Assembly: GCF_006538325.1 (NCBI RefSeq)
Contig: NZ_BJKK01000002.1
Location: 485,234 to 549,233, forward strand
From: Alteromonas sp. KUL42
GTDB lineage: Bacteria; Pseudomonadota; Gammaproteobacteria; Enterobacterales; Alteromonadaceae
Direction of reading: 5' to 3'
DNA: 64,000 nt
Below are positions 25,692-35,041 of this stretch, in pieces (positions within the stretch are counted from its first letter, which is position 1; the number at the start of each line of letters is the position of its first letter). The notes under the pieces were generated by a model. The model searched no databases, had not been told where the DNA came from, and saw only the letters and a list, made by a program, of their open reading frames with translations. The position numbers and the translations under genes were made by a program.

Positions 25692-26618
25692 ATGCTAAAT
25701 CGTCTTCAGGAGTCGGATATAAAGTTATTGCGCGTATTTTACGCCGTAGCGAGCTGCAATGGATTTACTGCGGCAGAGCCCGTGTTGCGCATGCAACGTC
25801 CTAATATAAGTGCTGCGATAAAAAAGCTAGAAGAGCGCTTAGATTTAGTTTTGTGTCACCGCGGCCGTGGTGGCTTTCAGATGACCAAAGAAGGCGAAGT
25901 GGTTTTTCAAGAAACCAAGCGTATCTTTAACGCTTTCGACAACTTTGTTTTTAACCTCAAGTCATTACACGACGACTACTCTGGTCATATTACCTTGGTA
26001 TTAATGGCGGGTTTACCGCTATCTATGCATCTTGCTGTGAGTAAAGCGGTTAAGAGCACTATGAAGAAGTTTGATGATATTCACGTGAATATTCAAACTC
26101 GTCTTTACAATGAAGTAGAACACGTTGCCTTGTCTGGCGAATGCCACTTAGTGGTCTCTACGTATGACATGGTGAAGCCTGAATCGGTTACCTTTCATCC
26201 CATCGGTATAAAGACACCTGGTAGGTTGTACTGTGCACCCACACATCCACTTGCCAAGTATCGAGACTGTGAATTGCCTAGTGGGGTTAAAATTGAAGAT
26301 TATCCCGCTATTGGTATTTCAGGTTTGTCTTCTGCAAATTATATAGAAGATGAATCTCGCTTATCTATTCAGACGTTCTCAGATTCATTTGATGCGGCTA
26401 TGTCAGCAATTATGACTGGTGAATATGTAGGTCTATTGCCAGATTATATGGCAAAGGAGCAAGGCGCAGCATTGGGACTTGTTCCTATTGCAAACGGAAG
26501 TCTGTTCAGGTTCAATCATGAACTGTTTGTTATGAATGGAAAAAATACTCGCTTGAACCCTGTGTTACGACACTGCATTAAAGAGTTGAGTTATTTCATC
26601 GCAGAAAGCCAGAAGTAG
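25692..26618 (+). CDS. LysR family transcriptional regulator
   Basis: 308 aa. Residues about 8-67 form the winged helix-turn-helix (LLRVFYAVASCNGFTAAEPV; RPNISAAIKKLEERL), followed by the periplasmic-binding-protein-like effector domain from about residue 90. The effector is unknown. Two small membrane-protein genes follow immediately in the same direction, so it may regulate or share a transcript with them. Confidence 0.9.
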   Translation: MLNRLQESDIKLLRVFYAVASCNGFTAAEPVLRMQRPNISAAIKKLEERLDLVLCHRGRGGFQMTKEGEVVFQETKRIFNAFDNFVFNLKSLHDDYSGHITLVLMAGLPLSMHLAVSKAVKSTMKKFDDIHVNIQTRLYNEVEHVALSGECHLVVSTYDMVKPESVTFHPIGIKTPGRLYCAPTHPLAKYRDCELPSGVKIEDYPAIGISGLSSANYIEDESRLSIQTFSDSFDAAMSAIMTGEYVGLLPDYMAKEQGAALGLVPIANGSLFRFNHELFVMNGKNTRLNPVLRHCIKELSYFIAESQK

Positions 26619-26636
26619 GAGCTTTTCGCTCTAGTT

Positions 26637-27065
26637 TTGTTTTCAAAAAATATGAATTGGAGCGAACTTTTCTTGCAAGAGAAGAGCATAAAATCACTTA
26701 GTATTTTTTACATCATCAAGTTTATCGCATTTTTTTGTGGCTTTTACGGCTGTTTTTTACTTCATCAAGAACTACACATTTCTGTGGTAATAAGTGCCTG
26801 TGTGGTAGGACTTGCAGGCACGTTTGTGCCTTATTCAAGGGCTTTCCACTACCATCCGCAAGCCGCTATTTATACTGGTGCATTCGCGGGTATGTGCTCA
26901 TCTGGCGTCATTCAAAATATATATGAACTAATCGCTGTCAGCGTGGTAGGGGCGCTTATCTATACGTTATTGCGTAATAAATTTGTGGGTGTAGGCGGAA
27001 AGCTTGGTGCAATAGCATTTACTGCTGTGGCAAGTGTTGTCTTAGTCAAAGGAGTCGCTTGGTAA
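26637..27065 (+). CDS. Small four-helix membrane protein, first of a pair
   Basis: Up to 142 aa from TTG 26637; the ATG at 26652 would remove five residues and neither has a well-spaced ribosome site. Four to five hydrophobic segments, with a Gly-rich YTGAFAGMCSSGVI segment near the middle. Not recognised. The stop is immediately followed by the GTG of the next gene, and both proteins share the size and a similar GxFxGM segment, suggesting a two-subunit membrane complex or an old duplication. Confidence 0.65.
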   Translation: MFSKNMNWSELFLQEKSIKSLSIFYIIKFIAFFCGFYGCFLLHQELHISVVISACVVGLAGTFVPYSRAFHYHPQAAIYTGAFAGMCSSGVIQNIYELIAVSVVGALIYTLLRNKFVGVGGKLGAIAFTAVASVVLVKGVAW

Positions 27066-27440
27066 GTGCTTACTATCGCTTTTGCAATTTTAGGTGGCTA
27101 TGCAACGTATTTTCTCGCGTATTTGCCAAAAATGGGCGCGATAAGAGCGAGCGCGTTGTCTACACTGTTATGCTATGCCGTGTTATTTGTGTGCTTCAAA
27201 AGTGACTTCGCCGAACTAATGAGTGCAATATTTTTCGGCGGCAGTTTTGTTGGAATGAGTACACAGCAAAGACTGTCTTGGAAAGGAATTGGTATCGCGT
27301 CTTGTATTTTTGGTTGGTTGAGTGCGATGTTATTGCCTCTCATCGAGGGAATTGGCGGCGCATTGGGTATTTGTGCTTTCCTATCAGTTGTAATCGTTTA
27401 TGTTAGTTTCAATCTTCTTCGTTTACTAACAGTGCGTTGA
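27066..27440 (+). CDS. Small four-helix membrane protein, second of a pair
   Basis: 124 aa, GTG start directly abutting the upstream TAA. Four hydrophobic segments; FFGGSFVGMSTQQRL resembles the GAFAGM segment of the partner. Unknown function. Strict adjacency implies translational coupling and equal expression. Confidence 0.65.
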   Translation: MLTIAFAILGGYATYFLAYLPKMGAIRASALSTLLCYAVLFVCFKSDFAELMSAIFFGGSFVGMSTQQRLSWKGIGIASCIFGWLSAMLLPLIEGIGGALGICAFLSVVIVYVSFNLLRLLTVR

Positions 27441-27563
27441 ACCTGTAGCAAACATAATTCGCTATTTATATGGCGCGTACTCTATGCGCACATAGAGGGG
27501 CGTTTACACGGCATTTTTAAAACCAAATGCAAAGCCCCTACATAGGGTAATTACTGAGGAATA

Positions 27564-28220
27564 CTACTCGTACTCTAATGGGTCGGTGGCATTATTATCG
27601 CGAAAAGCTTCAAGACGCTCTTCACACGCGCCACATTTGCCACACGCTTTTTCCCTACCGTTATAGCAAGTCCATGTTTGACCATAGTCTAAACCCATTT
27701 TTAGCCCATCAGTTAATATGGCACTTTTGCTATCGTCGATATACGGGGTCATGATTTCTACCGGTACGTAGTTGGCAATGCCACACACATCATTCATCTT
27801 ATGAACAAACTCAGGGCGGCAATCTGGGTAAATCGCATGATCGCCAGAGTGGGCACCATAATAAACTTCGTTAGCTTCAAGGCTTACTGCATAGCCCACA
27901 GCCAGAGATAGCAAAATCATATTGCGATTGGGAACCACAGTCTGCTTCATACTAGGTTCTTCGTAATGACCCTCGGGCACATCAATGTCTGAGGTTAATG
28001 CTGAACCTCCAATAAGCGTATTAATCGCGCTAATATCAACTATCTTATGAGGAACATTAAGTGACTTACAGACGTTCGCTGCATAATCGAGTTCTTTCTT
28101 GTGGCGTTGGCCGTAATTAAAACTTAGGGCGTGTACGTTTTTCCCCGCGCGCAATGCTTTATGCAAAACCGTGTAGGAGTCCATGCCGCCTGAATAGATA
28201 ACAACAACGTTTTCTGACAT
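27564..28220 (-). CDS. queC: 7-cyano-7-deazaguanine synthase
   Basis: 218 aa. PP-loop motif [14 protein letters not shown] at residues 9-22 and the zinc-binding [14 protein letters not shown] near the C-terminus with an upstream Cys in [12 protein letters not shown]. It converts 7-carboxy-7-deazaguanine to preQ0 using ATP and ammonia in queuosine biosynthesis. Divergent from queE, which makes its substrate; the 85-bp gap must hold both promoters. Confidence 0.95.
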   Translation of the reverse strand: MSENVVVIYSGGMDSYTVLHKALRAGKNVHALSFNYGQRHKKELDYAANVCKSLNVPHKIVDISAINTLIGGSALTSDIDVPEGHYEEPSMKQTVVPNRNMILLSLAVGYAVSLEANEVYYGAHSGDHAIYPDCRPEFVHKMNDVCGIANYVPVEIMTPYIDDSKSAILTDGLKMGLDYGQTWTCYNGREKACGKCGACEERLEAFRDNNATDPLEYE

Positions 28221-28305
28221 AGTTTTTCAAGTATTGATAAATTATGCCCGAATTTTATGTGATCCTTGGTAAAATCCCAACATACAATCGTTAAAGGGTA
28301 TCAAA

Positions 28306-28989
28306 TTGTCTGAATTATCCGCATTAAACATCAATGAGATGTTCGAAACTATACAAGGTGAGGGAGCTCATACGGGCATCCCCTCTATCTTTGTTCGCTT
28401 GCAAGGTTGCCCAGTTGGGTGTGCATGGTGTGACACAAAACACACGTGGGAAATAAAAGCAGATTTAAGCGTTGCGCCGCAAGATGTGATTGCCAAAAGT
28501 GCAGAATCAGAAACCTACTTTATTTCTGATGAGACTTCGCTGTTGGCGTTATTCGAACGACAAAATTACGTTGCTAAGCATGTTGTGATAACGGGAGGGG
28601 AGCCGTGTATGTATGATTTACGCCCTTTAACAACACTGCTGCACGATAATGGCTTCTCTACACAAATTGAAACCAGTGGTACGTTTGAAGTTCAATGTGA
28701 TCCGCGTACATATGTAACGGTATCTCCAAAAATAAATATGAAAGGCGGTTACGAAGTGTTGGTAAGTGCACTGGAACGCGCTAATGAAATTAAACATCCT
28801 ATTGCTATGCAAAAGCACATTGATGAATTGGATGCGCTATTGGCAAATGTATCAAGTCTTGAAGGAAAACAAGTGTGTTTACAGCCAATTAGCCAGCAGA
28901 AACGGGCCACGGAGTTAGCGGTTCGTACTTGTATTGAACGCAACTGGCGGCTATCTTTACAAACACATAAGTACATTGGTATTGAATAA
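28306..28989 (+). CDS. queE: 7-carboxy-7-deazaguanine synthase (radical SAM)
   Basis: 227 aa from TTG 28306, with AAAGGG 8 bp upstream. NEMFETIQGEGAHTG at the start is diagnostic; the radical SAM cluster motif is GCPVGCAWCDTKHTW (C-x3-C-x2-C). GGEP follows for SAM binding. It rearranges carboxytetrahydropterin to 7-carboxy-7-deazaguanine, the step before QueC. Confidence 0.95.
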   Translation: MSELSALNINEMFETIQGEGAHTGIPSIFVRLQGCPVGCAWCDTKHTWEIKADLSVAPQDVIAKSAESETYFISDETSLLALFERQNYVAKHVVITGGEPCMYDLRPLTTLLHDNGFSTQIETSGTFEVQCDPRTYVTVSPKINMKGGYEVLVSALERANEIKHPIAMQKHIDELDALLANVSSLEGKQVCLQPISQQKRATELAVRTCIERNWRLSLQTHKYIGIE

Positions 28990-29071
28990 GTTGACCGTAT
29001 TTAAGTGTCGTTCAAAAGTCGGATTGAAAATGTCCATACTTAAAAAAGTGCGGGAAAAAAAGGTAATGAGC

Positions 29072-29938
29072 ATGGTAAAAACGACAATTGTAGTTTTATT
29101 TTCGTTGCTTTTAATACCCAGTGTAAACGCAGCTTTATGGACAATCACGTATCCTCGCCCATTAGATGATTCTGATGAAAGGTCACAGTATCCTATTGAC
29201 TTATTGACGTTAGCTCTCGACAAAACGGGCGTCAATTATGAACTTCGCCCTTCCGATCGAATATTGCTCACGGGCAAAGCCATGCGACAGTTAAAAGAGA
29301 ATAGGGAAGTTAATATTGTCTGGAGCATGACAGATACGCAAAGAGAAAAGGATTTAACGCCAATACGCATTCCAATCGCGAAGGGGCTCATTGGCTTAAG
29401 AGTATTTGTAGTTAACAAAGACAAAGAAGAAAACTTCAAGCGCGATTTGTCGATAACTGACATGCGTAAACTGGTTCCTGTTCAAGGTGAAGAGTGGCCA
29501 GATACCAAAATACTGCAAGCGAATGGGTTTAATGTATTTACTGTTCCTGAGTTTCGTGAAGCGTATGATCTAACAAAGCAAGGGAAAATCGATTTCTTCC
29601 CTCGTTCTGTTATCGAAGTTGAAGCAGAATTAGCGGAAGAGGGGAGAAGTGGGAGTTTGGCTCTCGAGCCTTCATTGGCACTTTACTACCCAACTGCTAT
29701 GTACTATTTCGTTAGTGCAAGTAATAAAACCTTGGCAAATTTAATTACTACTGGTTTAGAGCGAGCAATCGAAGACGGATCGTTTGATGCGCTTTTTTAT
29801 GCGACTTATTCACCAATTCTAGAACGACTAAACGTGAAGGAGCGCAAAGTATTCACGCTTGAAAACCCGTTGTTGCCGTTAGAAACGCCATTAGAAAGTG
29901 ATGCGTTGTGGTTCAAAAACGACTTCACAAATAACTAG
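29072..29938 (+). CDS. Periplasmic solute-binding-like protein
   Basis: 288 aa from ATG 29072, chosen because AAAAAGG lies 8 bp upstream and gives a clean signal peptide (VKTTIVVLFSLLLIPSVNA, cleavage before ALW). ATGs at 29030 and 29066 are alternatives. The mature part shows a type-2 periplasmic-binding pattern, with conserved DFFPRSVIEVEAEL and a C-terminal helix LERAIEDGSFDALF. No permease genes are adjacent, so it may be a sensor or orphan binding protein. Its TAG stop coincides with the insertion point of the MITE. Confidence 0.75.
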   Translation: MVKTTIVVLFSLLLIPSVNAALWTITYPRPLDDSDERSQYPIDLLTLALDKTGVNYELRPSDRILLTGKAMRQLKENREVNIVWSMTDTQREKDLTPIRIPIAKGLIGLRVFVVNKDKEENFKRDLSITDMRKLVPVQGEEWPDTKILQANGFNVFTVPEFREAYDLTKQGKIDFFPRSVIEVEAELAEEGRSGSLALEPSLALYYPTAMYYFVSASNKTLANLITTGLERAIEDGSFDALFYATYSPILERLNVKERKVFTLENPLLPLETPLESDALWFKNDFTNN

Positions 29939-30201
29939 AGCCTGTTTATCTTTGTTCACAAATTGTGCATGAGTCATTTTTTAGTCAGGCAATCGCAAAT
30001 GTACGCGGTTTGGTGGGCCCAAATAAGTGCATTTGTGGGCAGTATGACTAAAAAATGGCCATGCCCCAGTGGGGTTGGGGCCAAAATTGCCCCTCACTTT
30101 GTTGTTACTGGCTTATTTGGGTCACCAAACTGCACCAGTAACGCCTTGCGATGGACAATTTTGACCGCCAACACAAAAAATGAACAAAGATAAACAGGCT
30201 C
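29938..30201. mobile_element. 264-bp MITE with 21-bp perfect terminal inverted repeats
   Basis: The left end GAGCCTGTTTATCTTTGTTC plus A (29938-29958) is the exact inverse of the right end (30181-30201). It is flanked by TA on both sides within CTAG (29935-29938 and 30201-30204 context), the target choice and TA duplication known for IS630/Tc1-mariner elements. No transposase frame inside. Internal inverted segments (around TTTTTTAGTCA/TGACTAAAAAA and GGTTTGGTGGGCCC/GGGTCACCAAAC) would fold into a long hairpin. Confidence 0.85.
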
Positions 30202-30262
30202 TAGAATCCCTCTTGCTACAAATAACGTGCTGCAAAGGTTAATACTCTCCAGAAAAATGTAA

Positions 30263-30300
30263 AAAAACGCGGCCTATGAAATAAATAGAGCCGCGTTTTT
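30263..30300 (-). terminator. Terminator of asnB
   Basis: AAAAACGCGGC (30263-30273) pairs with GCCGCGTTTTT (30290-30300). Read on the minus strand it follows asnB and ends in a T-run; it could also work on the other strand. Confidence 0.8.
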
Positions 30301-30326
30301 AACATTCTTAACGAATATACCGTAAA

Positions 30327-31997
30327 TTACGATTCGCCAGCGTGAACGCCTTTCATAGAGCGGCCCGATGGGTCAGCATTGTTTTTAAAGCTTTCATCCC
30401 ACTCTAACGCCTCGACAGTACTACACGCAATAGATTTACCACCTGGTACACAACGAGCTGCACTTTCCTGAGGGAAGTAACTTTCGAAAATTGTGCGGTA
30501 GTAGTAGCCTTCTTTCGTATCTGGCGTGTTAACCGGGAAACGGAATTCTGATGTCGCTAATTGTTGGTCGCTAACTTCGTTTTCAACGAAATCGCGAATA
30601 GAGTCAATCCACGAGTAACCAACACCGTCACCGAATTGTTCTTTTTGACGCCACAATACTTCAGCAGGAAGTGTGTCGCCATTGTCGAACGCTTTACGTA
30701 GGATCCATTTCTCCATTTTTCCATCAAGACACATTTTGTCTTGTGGGTTAAGTCGCATAGCAACATCAATGAAGTTTTTGTCTAAGAAAGGAACACGTGC
30801 TTCTACACCCCATGCCGAGGTCGCTTTGTTTGCGCGAGCACAATCAAACATATGTAGACGGTCTAGTTTACGCACTGTTTCTTCGTGGAATTCCTTCGCA
30901 TTTGGCGCTTTATGGAAATATAAGTAACCACCAAAGATCTCGTCAGAACCTTCACCTGACAATACCATCTTTATCCCCATCGCTTTAATTTTGCGAGTCA
31001 TTAGGTACATCGGCGTTGCTGCACGGATGGTGGTGGTATCGTATGTTTCAAGATGGTAGATAACATCACGAATAGCGTCTAAACCTTCTTGAATAGTGAA
31101 GTGAATTTCGTGGTGAACTGTGCCAATCATATCTGCAACTTTTTTCGCTGCTTTCAGATCTGGCGCACCCTCAAGACCCACAGCAAAGCTGTGCAGGCGA
31201 GGCCACCATGCATCGGTCTTGTCTTCGTCTTCTACGCGTTTAGCCACGTACTGCGCGGCAACAGCTGAAACCAATGAAGAATCAAGACCACCTGAAAGCA
31301 ATACGGCGTAAGGTACATCAGACATCATGTGTGACTTCACGGCTTTTTCGAATGCAACTTTGAGCTCTTCTAAATCGCTGGTGTTGTCTTTTACGTTCTC
31401 GTATTCCATCCAGTCCCGTTTGTAGTACTTAGTGATTTTTCCTTCTTTACTCCAAAGATAATGACCAGGAGGGAATTCACTGATGGTTTTACAAACGCCA
31501 GCTAACGCTTTCATTTCAGACGAAACATAGAAGTTTCCGTGTTCATCGTAACCTGTATAAAGTGGAATGATACCAATGTGATCACGCGCAATTAGATAAG
31601 CATCTTGTTCTTCATCATAAAGAATAAACGCAAACATACCTTCTAGCTCATCGATGAAATCAACACCTTTTTGCTGGAAAAGCGGAAGAATAACTTCGCA
31701 GTCTGAGCGCGTTTTAAATGGATACGGTTGGTCTAAATCCGCTGCTAGTTGCTTGTGGTTATAAATTTCACCATTAACCGCAAGAATTTGTTTATCGTTT
31801 TGGCTGATAAGAGGCTGAGCACCGGTGTCAACATCAACAATGGCCAATCTTTCGTGACAAAGAATGGTATTGTCATTATTCCAGATACCCGACCAGTCAG
31901 GGCCACGGTGGCGCAATAGTTTAGATAAGTCGAGGGCTTGGGTTCTGAGTTCAGACACATCGGTTTTGATATCTAAGATACCGAAAATACCACACAT
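30327..31997 (-). CDS. asnB: Asparagine synthase B (glutamine-hydrolysing)
   Basis: 556 aa. Begins MCGIFGI, so after Met removal Cys is the N-terminal nucleophile of the glutaminase domain (residues 2-about 190; RHRGPDWSG and NGEIYNH motifs). The synthetase domain carries the ATP pyrophosphatase loop LLSGGLDSSL (about 232-241) and LSGEGSDEIFGGY. It makes asparagine from aspartate, ATP and glutamine. Single gene with its own terminator. Confidence 0.97.
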   Translation of the reverse strand: MCGIFGILDIKTDVSELRTQALDLSKLLRHRGPDWSGIWNNDNTILCHERLAIVDVDTGAQPLISQNDKQILAVNGEIYNHKQLAADLDQPYPFKTRSDCEVILPLFQQKGVDFIDELEGMFAFILYDEEQDAYLIARDHIGIIPLYTGYDEHGNFYVSSEMKALAGVCKTISEFPPGHYLWSKEGKITKYYKRDWMEYENVKDNTSDLEELKVAFEKAVKSHMMSDVPYAVLLSGGLDSSLVSAVAAQYVAKRVEDEDKTDAWWPRLHSFAVGLEGAPDLKAAKKVADMIGTVHHEIHFTIQEGLDAIRDVIYHLETYDTTTIRAATPMYLMTRKIKAMGIKMVLSGEGSDEIFGGYLYFHKAPNAKEFHEETVRKLDRLHMFDCARANKATSAWGVEARVPFLDKNFIDVAMRLNPQDKMCLDGKMEKWILRKAFDNGDTLPAEVLWRQKEQFGDGVGYSWIDSIRDFVENEVSDQQLATSEFRFPVNTPDTKEGYYYRTIFESYFPQESAARCVPGGKSIACSTVEALEWDESFKNNADPSGRSMKGVHAGES

Positions 31998-32436
31998 AAA
32001 ACGGATTCTCTCTGTTCACTTGTTGAAAAAATAATGAGGCTTTTTCTGTCGGGTACTCGCGTACGAGTGAGCGAAGGTTTTTGTTTTATTCTTTTATCGC
32101 GTGCCTTGAATGTGCCAGTCTGACAGGAAATTGCAAGTATATTATGATGAGAAAATGGAAAATCTTATTCCAAAACGCTAATTTTGCGTTATCTCTATCC
32201 TCATTCTCAAGCGTAGTGGTATCCAGATCTAGATTGTTGTTTGTTTATTGTACATTTGGTTTTCTGAGCACACTACAAAAGAACGAGTTATTATTCATCA
32301 CAAAGATAAACAGACTCTCGAGTTACAAGTAAAATTTATCGTCGTCACCATCATGTTTTTAACGCATAAAACTCCTATTATCGAGTGAAATTTGAGCGCA
32401 TAATCTCGCCGATTTTTAATCTTACTTGGTTTATAT
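31998..32436. other. Intergenic region between asnB and the RMD1 gene
   Basis: About 440 bp between divergent genes. It must contain both promoters; no certain -10/-35 pair or operator is picked out. I see no gene. Confidence 0.4.
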
Positions 32437-33219
32437 ATGCAATTCTCTAATGACCGCGTGTCGGGCTTTATTATTCCAGATGTGGAAATTCCCCAAGATC
32501 TCATGATGAGCTTGGGGTCACGCTATCGCGATGCAGTACAAATAGATGTTTTTGGCGGCGAAGCATGGCTATTCGAATACGGTGTTATTGTGTTTTGGGG
32601 CGTTGACGAAGATGAAAAATTAGCACTAATACGCAGGTTACAAGTAAATGATACGGTGCTAACTGGCGACCATCAGGAGCATTTACGCTTTGTTATTGAG
32701 GGAGACAGCCTGAAGTTTCAGCGTGATACGATCTCTTTGCCCAGCAAAGACGAATTACTACGTTTGTCCATAAGTCACGCATTGGCGCAATCAATCAAGC
32801 TCAATGAGTACGAAAAGAAAGCGCAGGACACAATTTCAGAATATGGCTATTTGCCCAAAGCATTGGCAGAAACAGGGAAAATACAACTAGGACGCAAAGC
32901 ACTTGCGAAGATCCGCGGCCATTTGTTTAGCACGAAAAGTGATATCTTTTTGCATTATGGTTTGTTGGATACGCCGGAGTTTTTCTGGGAATATTCTGAG
33001 TACGAATACGCTTACTCGCATACCGCGCGTTATCTTGATATCAAACCACGGGTTGAACTATTGTCTAACAAACTGGATGTTATTCATGAGTTGTTTGAAA
33101 TGTTGGCGGATGATTTAAACCACAAGCACTCTTCATTTTTGGAATGGATCATCATAATCCTCATTGCGTTCGAAATAGCTACATTCGGTGCTGAAGAGCT
33201 AAAGGCTCTGTTGATGTAA
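32437..33219 (+). CDS. RMD1/DUF155 (YagE) family protein
   Basis: 260 aa. The core pattern of the family is present: FEYGVIVFWGV, the run of helices LSISHALAQSIKLNEYEKKA, the DTPEFFWEY motif and the LEWIIIILIAFEIATF membrane-inserting segment close to the C-terminus. Members are mitochondrial or bacterial membrane-attached proteins; the yeast homologues concern sporulation and mitochondrial translation. Function in bacteria is not established. Monocistronic with a terminator after it. Confidence 0.85.
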   Translation: MQFSNDRVSGFIIPDVEIPQDLMMSLGSRYRDAVQIDVFGGEAWLFEYGVIVFWGVDEDEKLALIRRLQVNDTVLTGDHQEHLRFVIEGDSLKFQRDTISLPSKDELLRLSISHALAQSIKLNEYEKKAQDTISEYGYLPKALAETGKIQLGRKALAKIRGHLFSTKSDIFLHYGLLDTPEFFWEYSEYEYAYSHTARYLDIKPRVELLSNKLDVIHELFEMLADDLNHKHSSFLEWIIIILIAFEIATFGAEELKALLM

Positions 33220-33245
33220 CAGATAGTGTGGCGGTACTGAAACAA

Positions 33246-33270
33246 AAAGGCCCCATAGTAAGGGGCCTTT
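33246..33270. terminator. Bidirectional terminator
   Basis: AAAGGCCCC (33246-33254) pairs with GGGGCCTTT (33262-33270), loop of seven. Lies between convergent genes and can serve both. Confidence 0.8.
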
Positions 33271-33299
33271 GTATTCACGAACAAGTGAGCTCTAAATGA

Positions 33300-34972
33300 T
33301 CATTTTGCACGTTGAAATTCGCTAGCTTCATTCCATTTTGGCCATGCTTCAGCGTTTGCTACATTAACGCCAACATCAAACAGCATCTGTGTATCTTGGA
33401 CGATACCGCTTAAATCCCAGTCTTCACGATATTCGTCACAAACTTGGTGATAGCAACCTGTTACAATCACGTTCATACGTTTGCGGTATTTAGCGGTTTC
33501 TTCATCAGCTGGTTCATCACCACCTTCCGCATACAATGCAGGAACACCTTGCTTTGCAAAGCTAAAGTGGTCTGAGCGATAATAGTATCCTGCTTCTGGA
33601 CGATCTTCTTGCGTTAATGTTCTACCTTGTTTAGCCGTTGCAGCTTCAAGATAGCTTTCAAGTTCAGATTTGCCCATGCCCACAACGGCCACATTTTTTG
33701 TTTTCCTAATACGTTCATGGCATCCATGTTTAAATTAGCAACGGTCTTGTCCATAGGAATAACAGGGTGGTCTGCATAATATTTACTGCCTAATAAACCT
33801 TGCTCTTCAGCCGTTACTACTAGGAATGAAACAGAGCGCTTAGGTGCAGGTGAAAGCCCACTATAGGCTTTTGCCATAGCAAGTATTGCTGCTGTACCGG
33901 TAGCATTGTCATGTGCGCCATTGTAAATTTGATCGCCTTCTTTGCTTTCATCTTTACCCAAGTGGTCCCAATGCGCGGTATAAATTACGTGTTCATCAGG
34001 AAAGGTTGAGCCTGGGAGGGTAGCAATGACGTTGTTACTTTCTGATTTTTTAAACGTGTTGTTTACCGTTACCGAGGCAGCAATGTTCATGGGCTTATGA
34101 TAAGGTCCTTGCATTGCTTTCGACTTTTCTTCATCAAAATTTAAGCCTGCATCAGTAAATACTTTTTTAGCGGCGTCTAAGGTTAACCAACCTTCAACCG
34201 CCACGCGACTCGCGCCCTTGTCTTTACTTACTAAACCGTATTGTGGGCCGCTCCAGCTATTAGCGACAACCGACCAACCGTAAGATGCCGGTGCTGTTTC
34301 ATGAACAATAATTGCACCCGCTGCACCTTGGCGGCTAGCTTCTTCATATTTGTAGCTCCAGCGACCATAATAAGTCATTGTGGTGCCTTGGAACTTACCA
34401 CTTTCTGGATTTTCGAAGCCGGGGTCATTCACTAAGATGACAACGGTTTTACCCTCGACATCAAGGCCTTCGTAGTCATTCCATTCATATTCTGGCGCGT
34501 TAACACCGTAACCTACAAATACAAGTTCAGAATTCTCTAGCGATATGGAGTCTTGTTCTCGTTTAGAGGAAGCAACCATATCCTCTTTATACGCAAACGT
34601 ATTATCGCCAATCGTCATGGTCATATTCGGATCGGCGGTTATTTCCATCAGTGCTACTTTTTGAAGATAACTGTCGCCGTTACCTGGCTTCAAGCCTACT
34701 TTTTGGAATTCACTAACCAAATAATCAATGGTTTTTTTCTCACCTTCAGTGGTAGGTAATCGGCCTTCAAATTCATCTGACGCGAGAATTTTTAAGGGTT
34801 CGCGAATATCAGCATCAGATATATTGTTGTAAACACTGTCGAAGTTAGAGGACGTGGAAACTGCTAACTCTTTTGAAGCATCAGAAGCTGTTGTTTTACT
34901 GTCGTTTGAGGGGGAACATGCACTGACACCAAGAAGGGTCGGTACAAGCAATGGCAAAAACATTTTTTTCAT
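33300..34972 (-). pseudogene. M28 family metallopeptidase lipoprotein, frameshifted
   Basis: The first frame (34972 to 33614, 452 aa) starts with a lipoprotein signal (LLGVSAC, Cys about 19), then a PA-domain-like insert (about 150-290) and the M28 core: HWDHLG, GAHDNATGTAAIL with metal ligands, TAEEQGLLGS. It derails after NLNMDAMNVLGK at a tract with six and four A. The second frame (33692 to 33300) continues perfectly: NVAVVGMGKSELESYL, then YYYRSDHFSFAKQGVPALY with a final metal ligand. One base missing between 33694 and 33704 would restore a protein of about 557 aa. Such enzymes are secreted aminopeptidases. Confidence 0.85.
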
Positions 34973-35041
34973 TGTTGGTCTCTGTTTGCTCTACAATAAG
35001 CACCAGTATAGAGAAAACCCCAATTTGAACCAATAGTTGTT

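Noticed and set aside
26637..27440. A single membrane protein broken by a frameshift
   Set aside because: Each frame has a full set of helices, the junction is a clean TAA followed by GTG, and no homopolymer is present.
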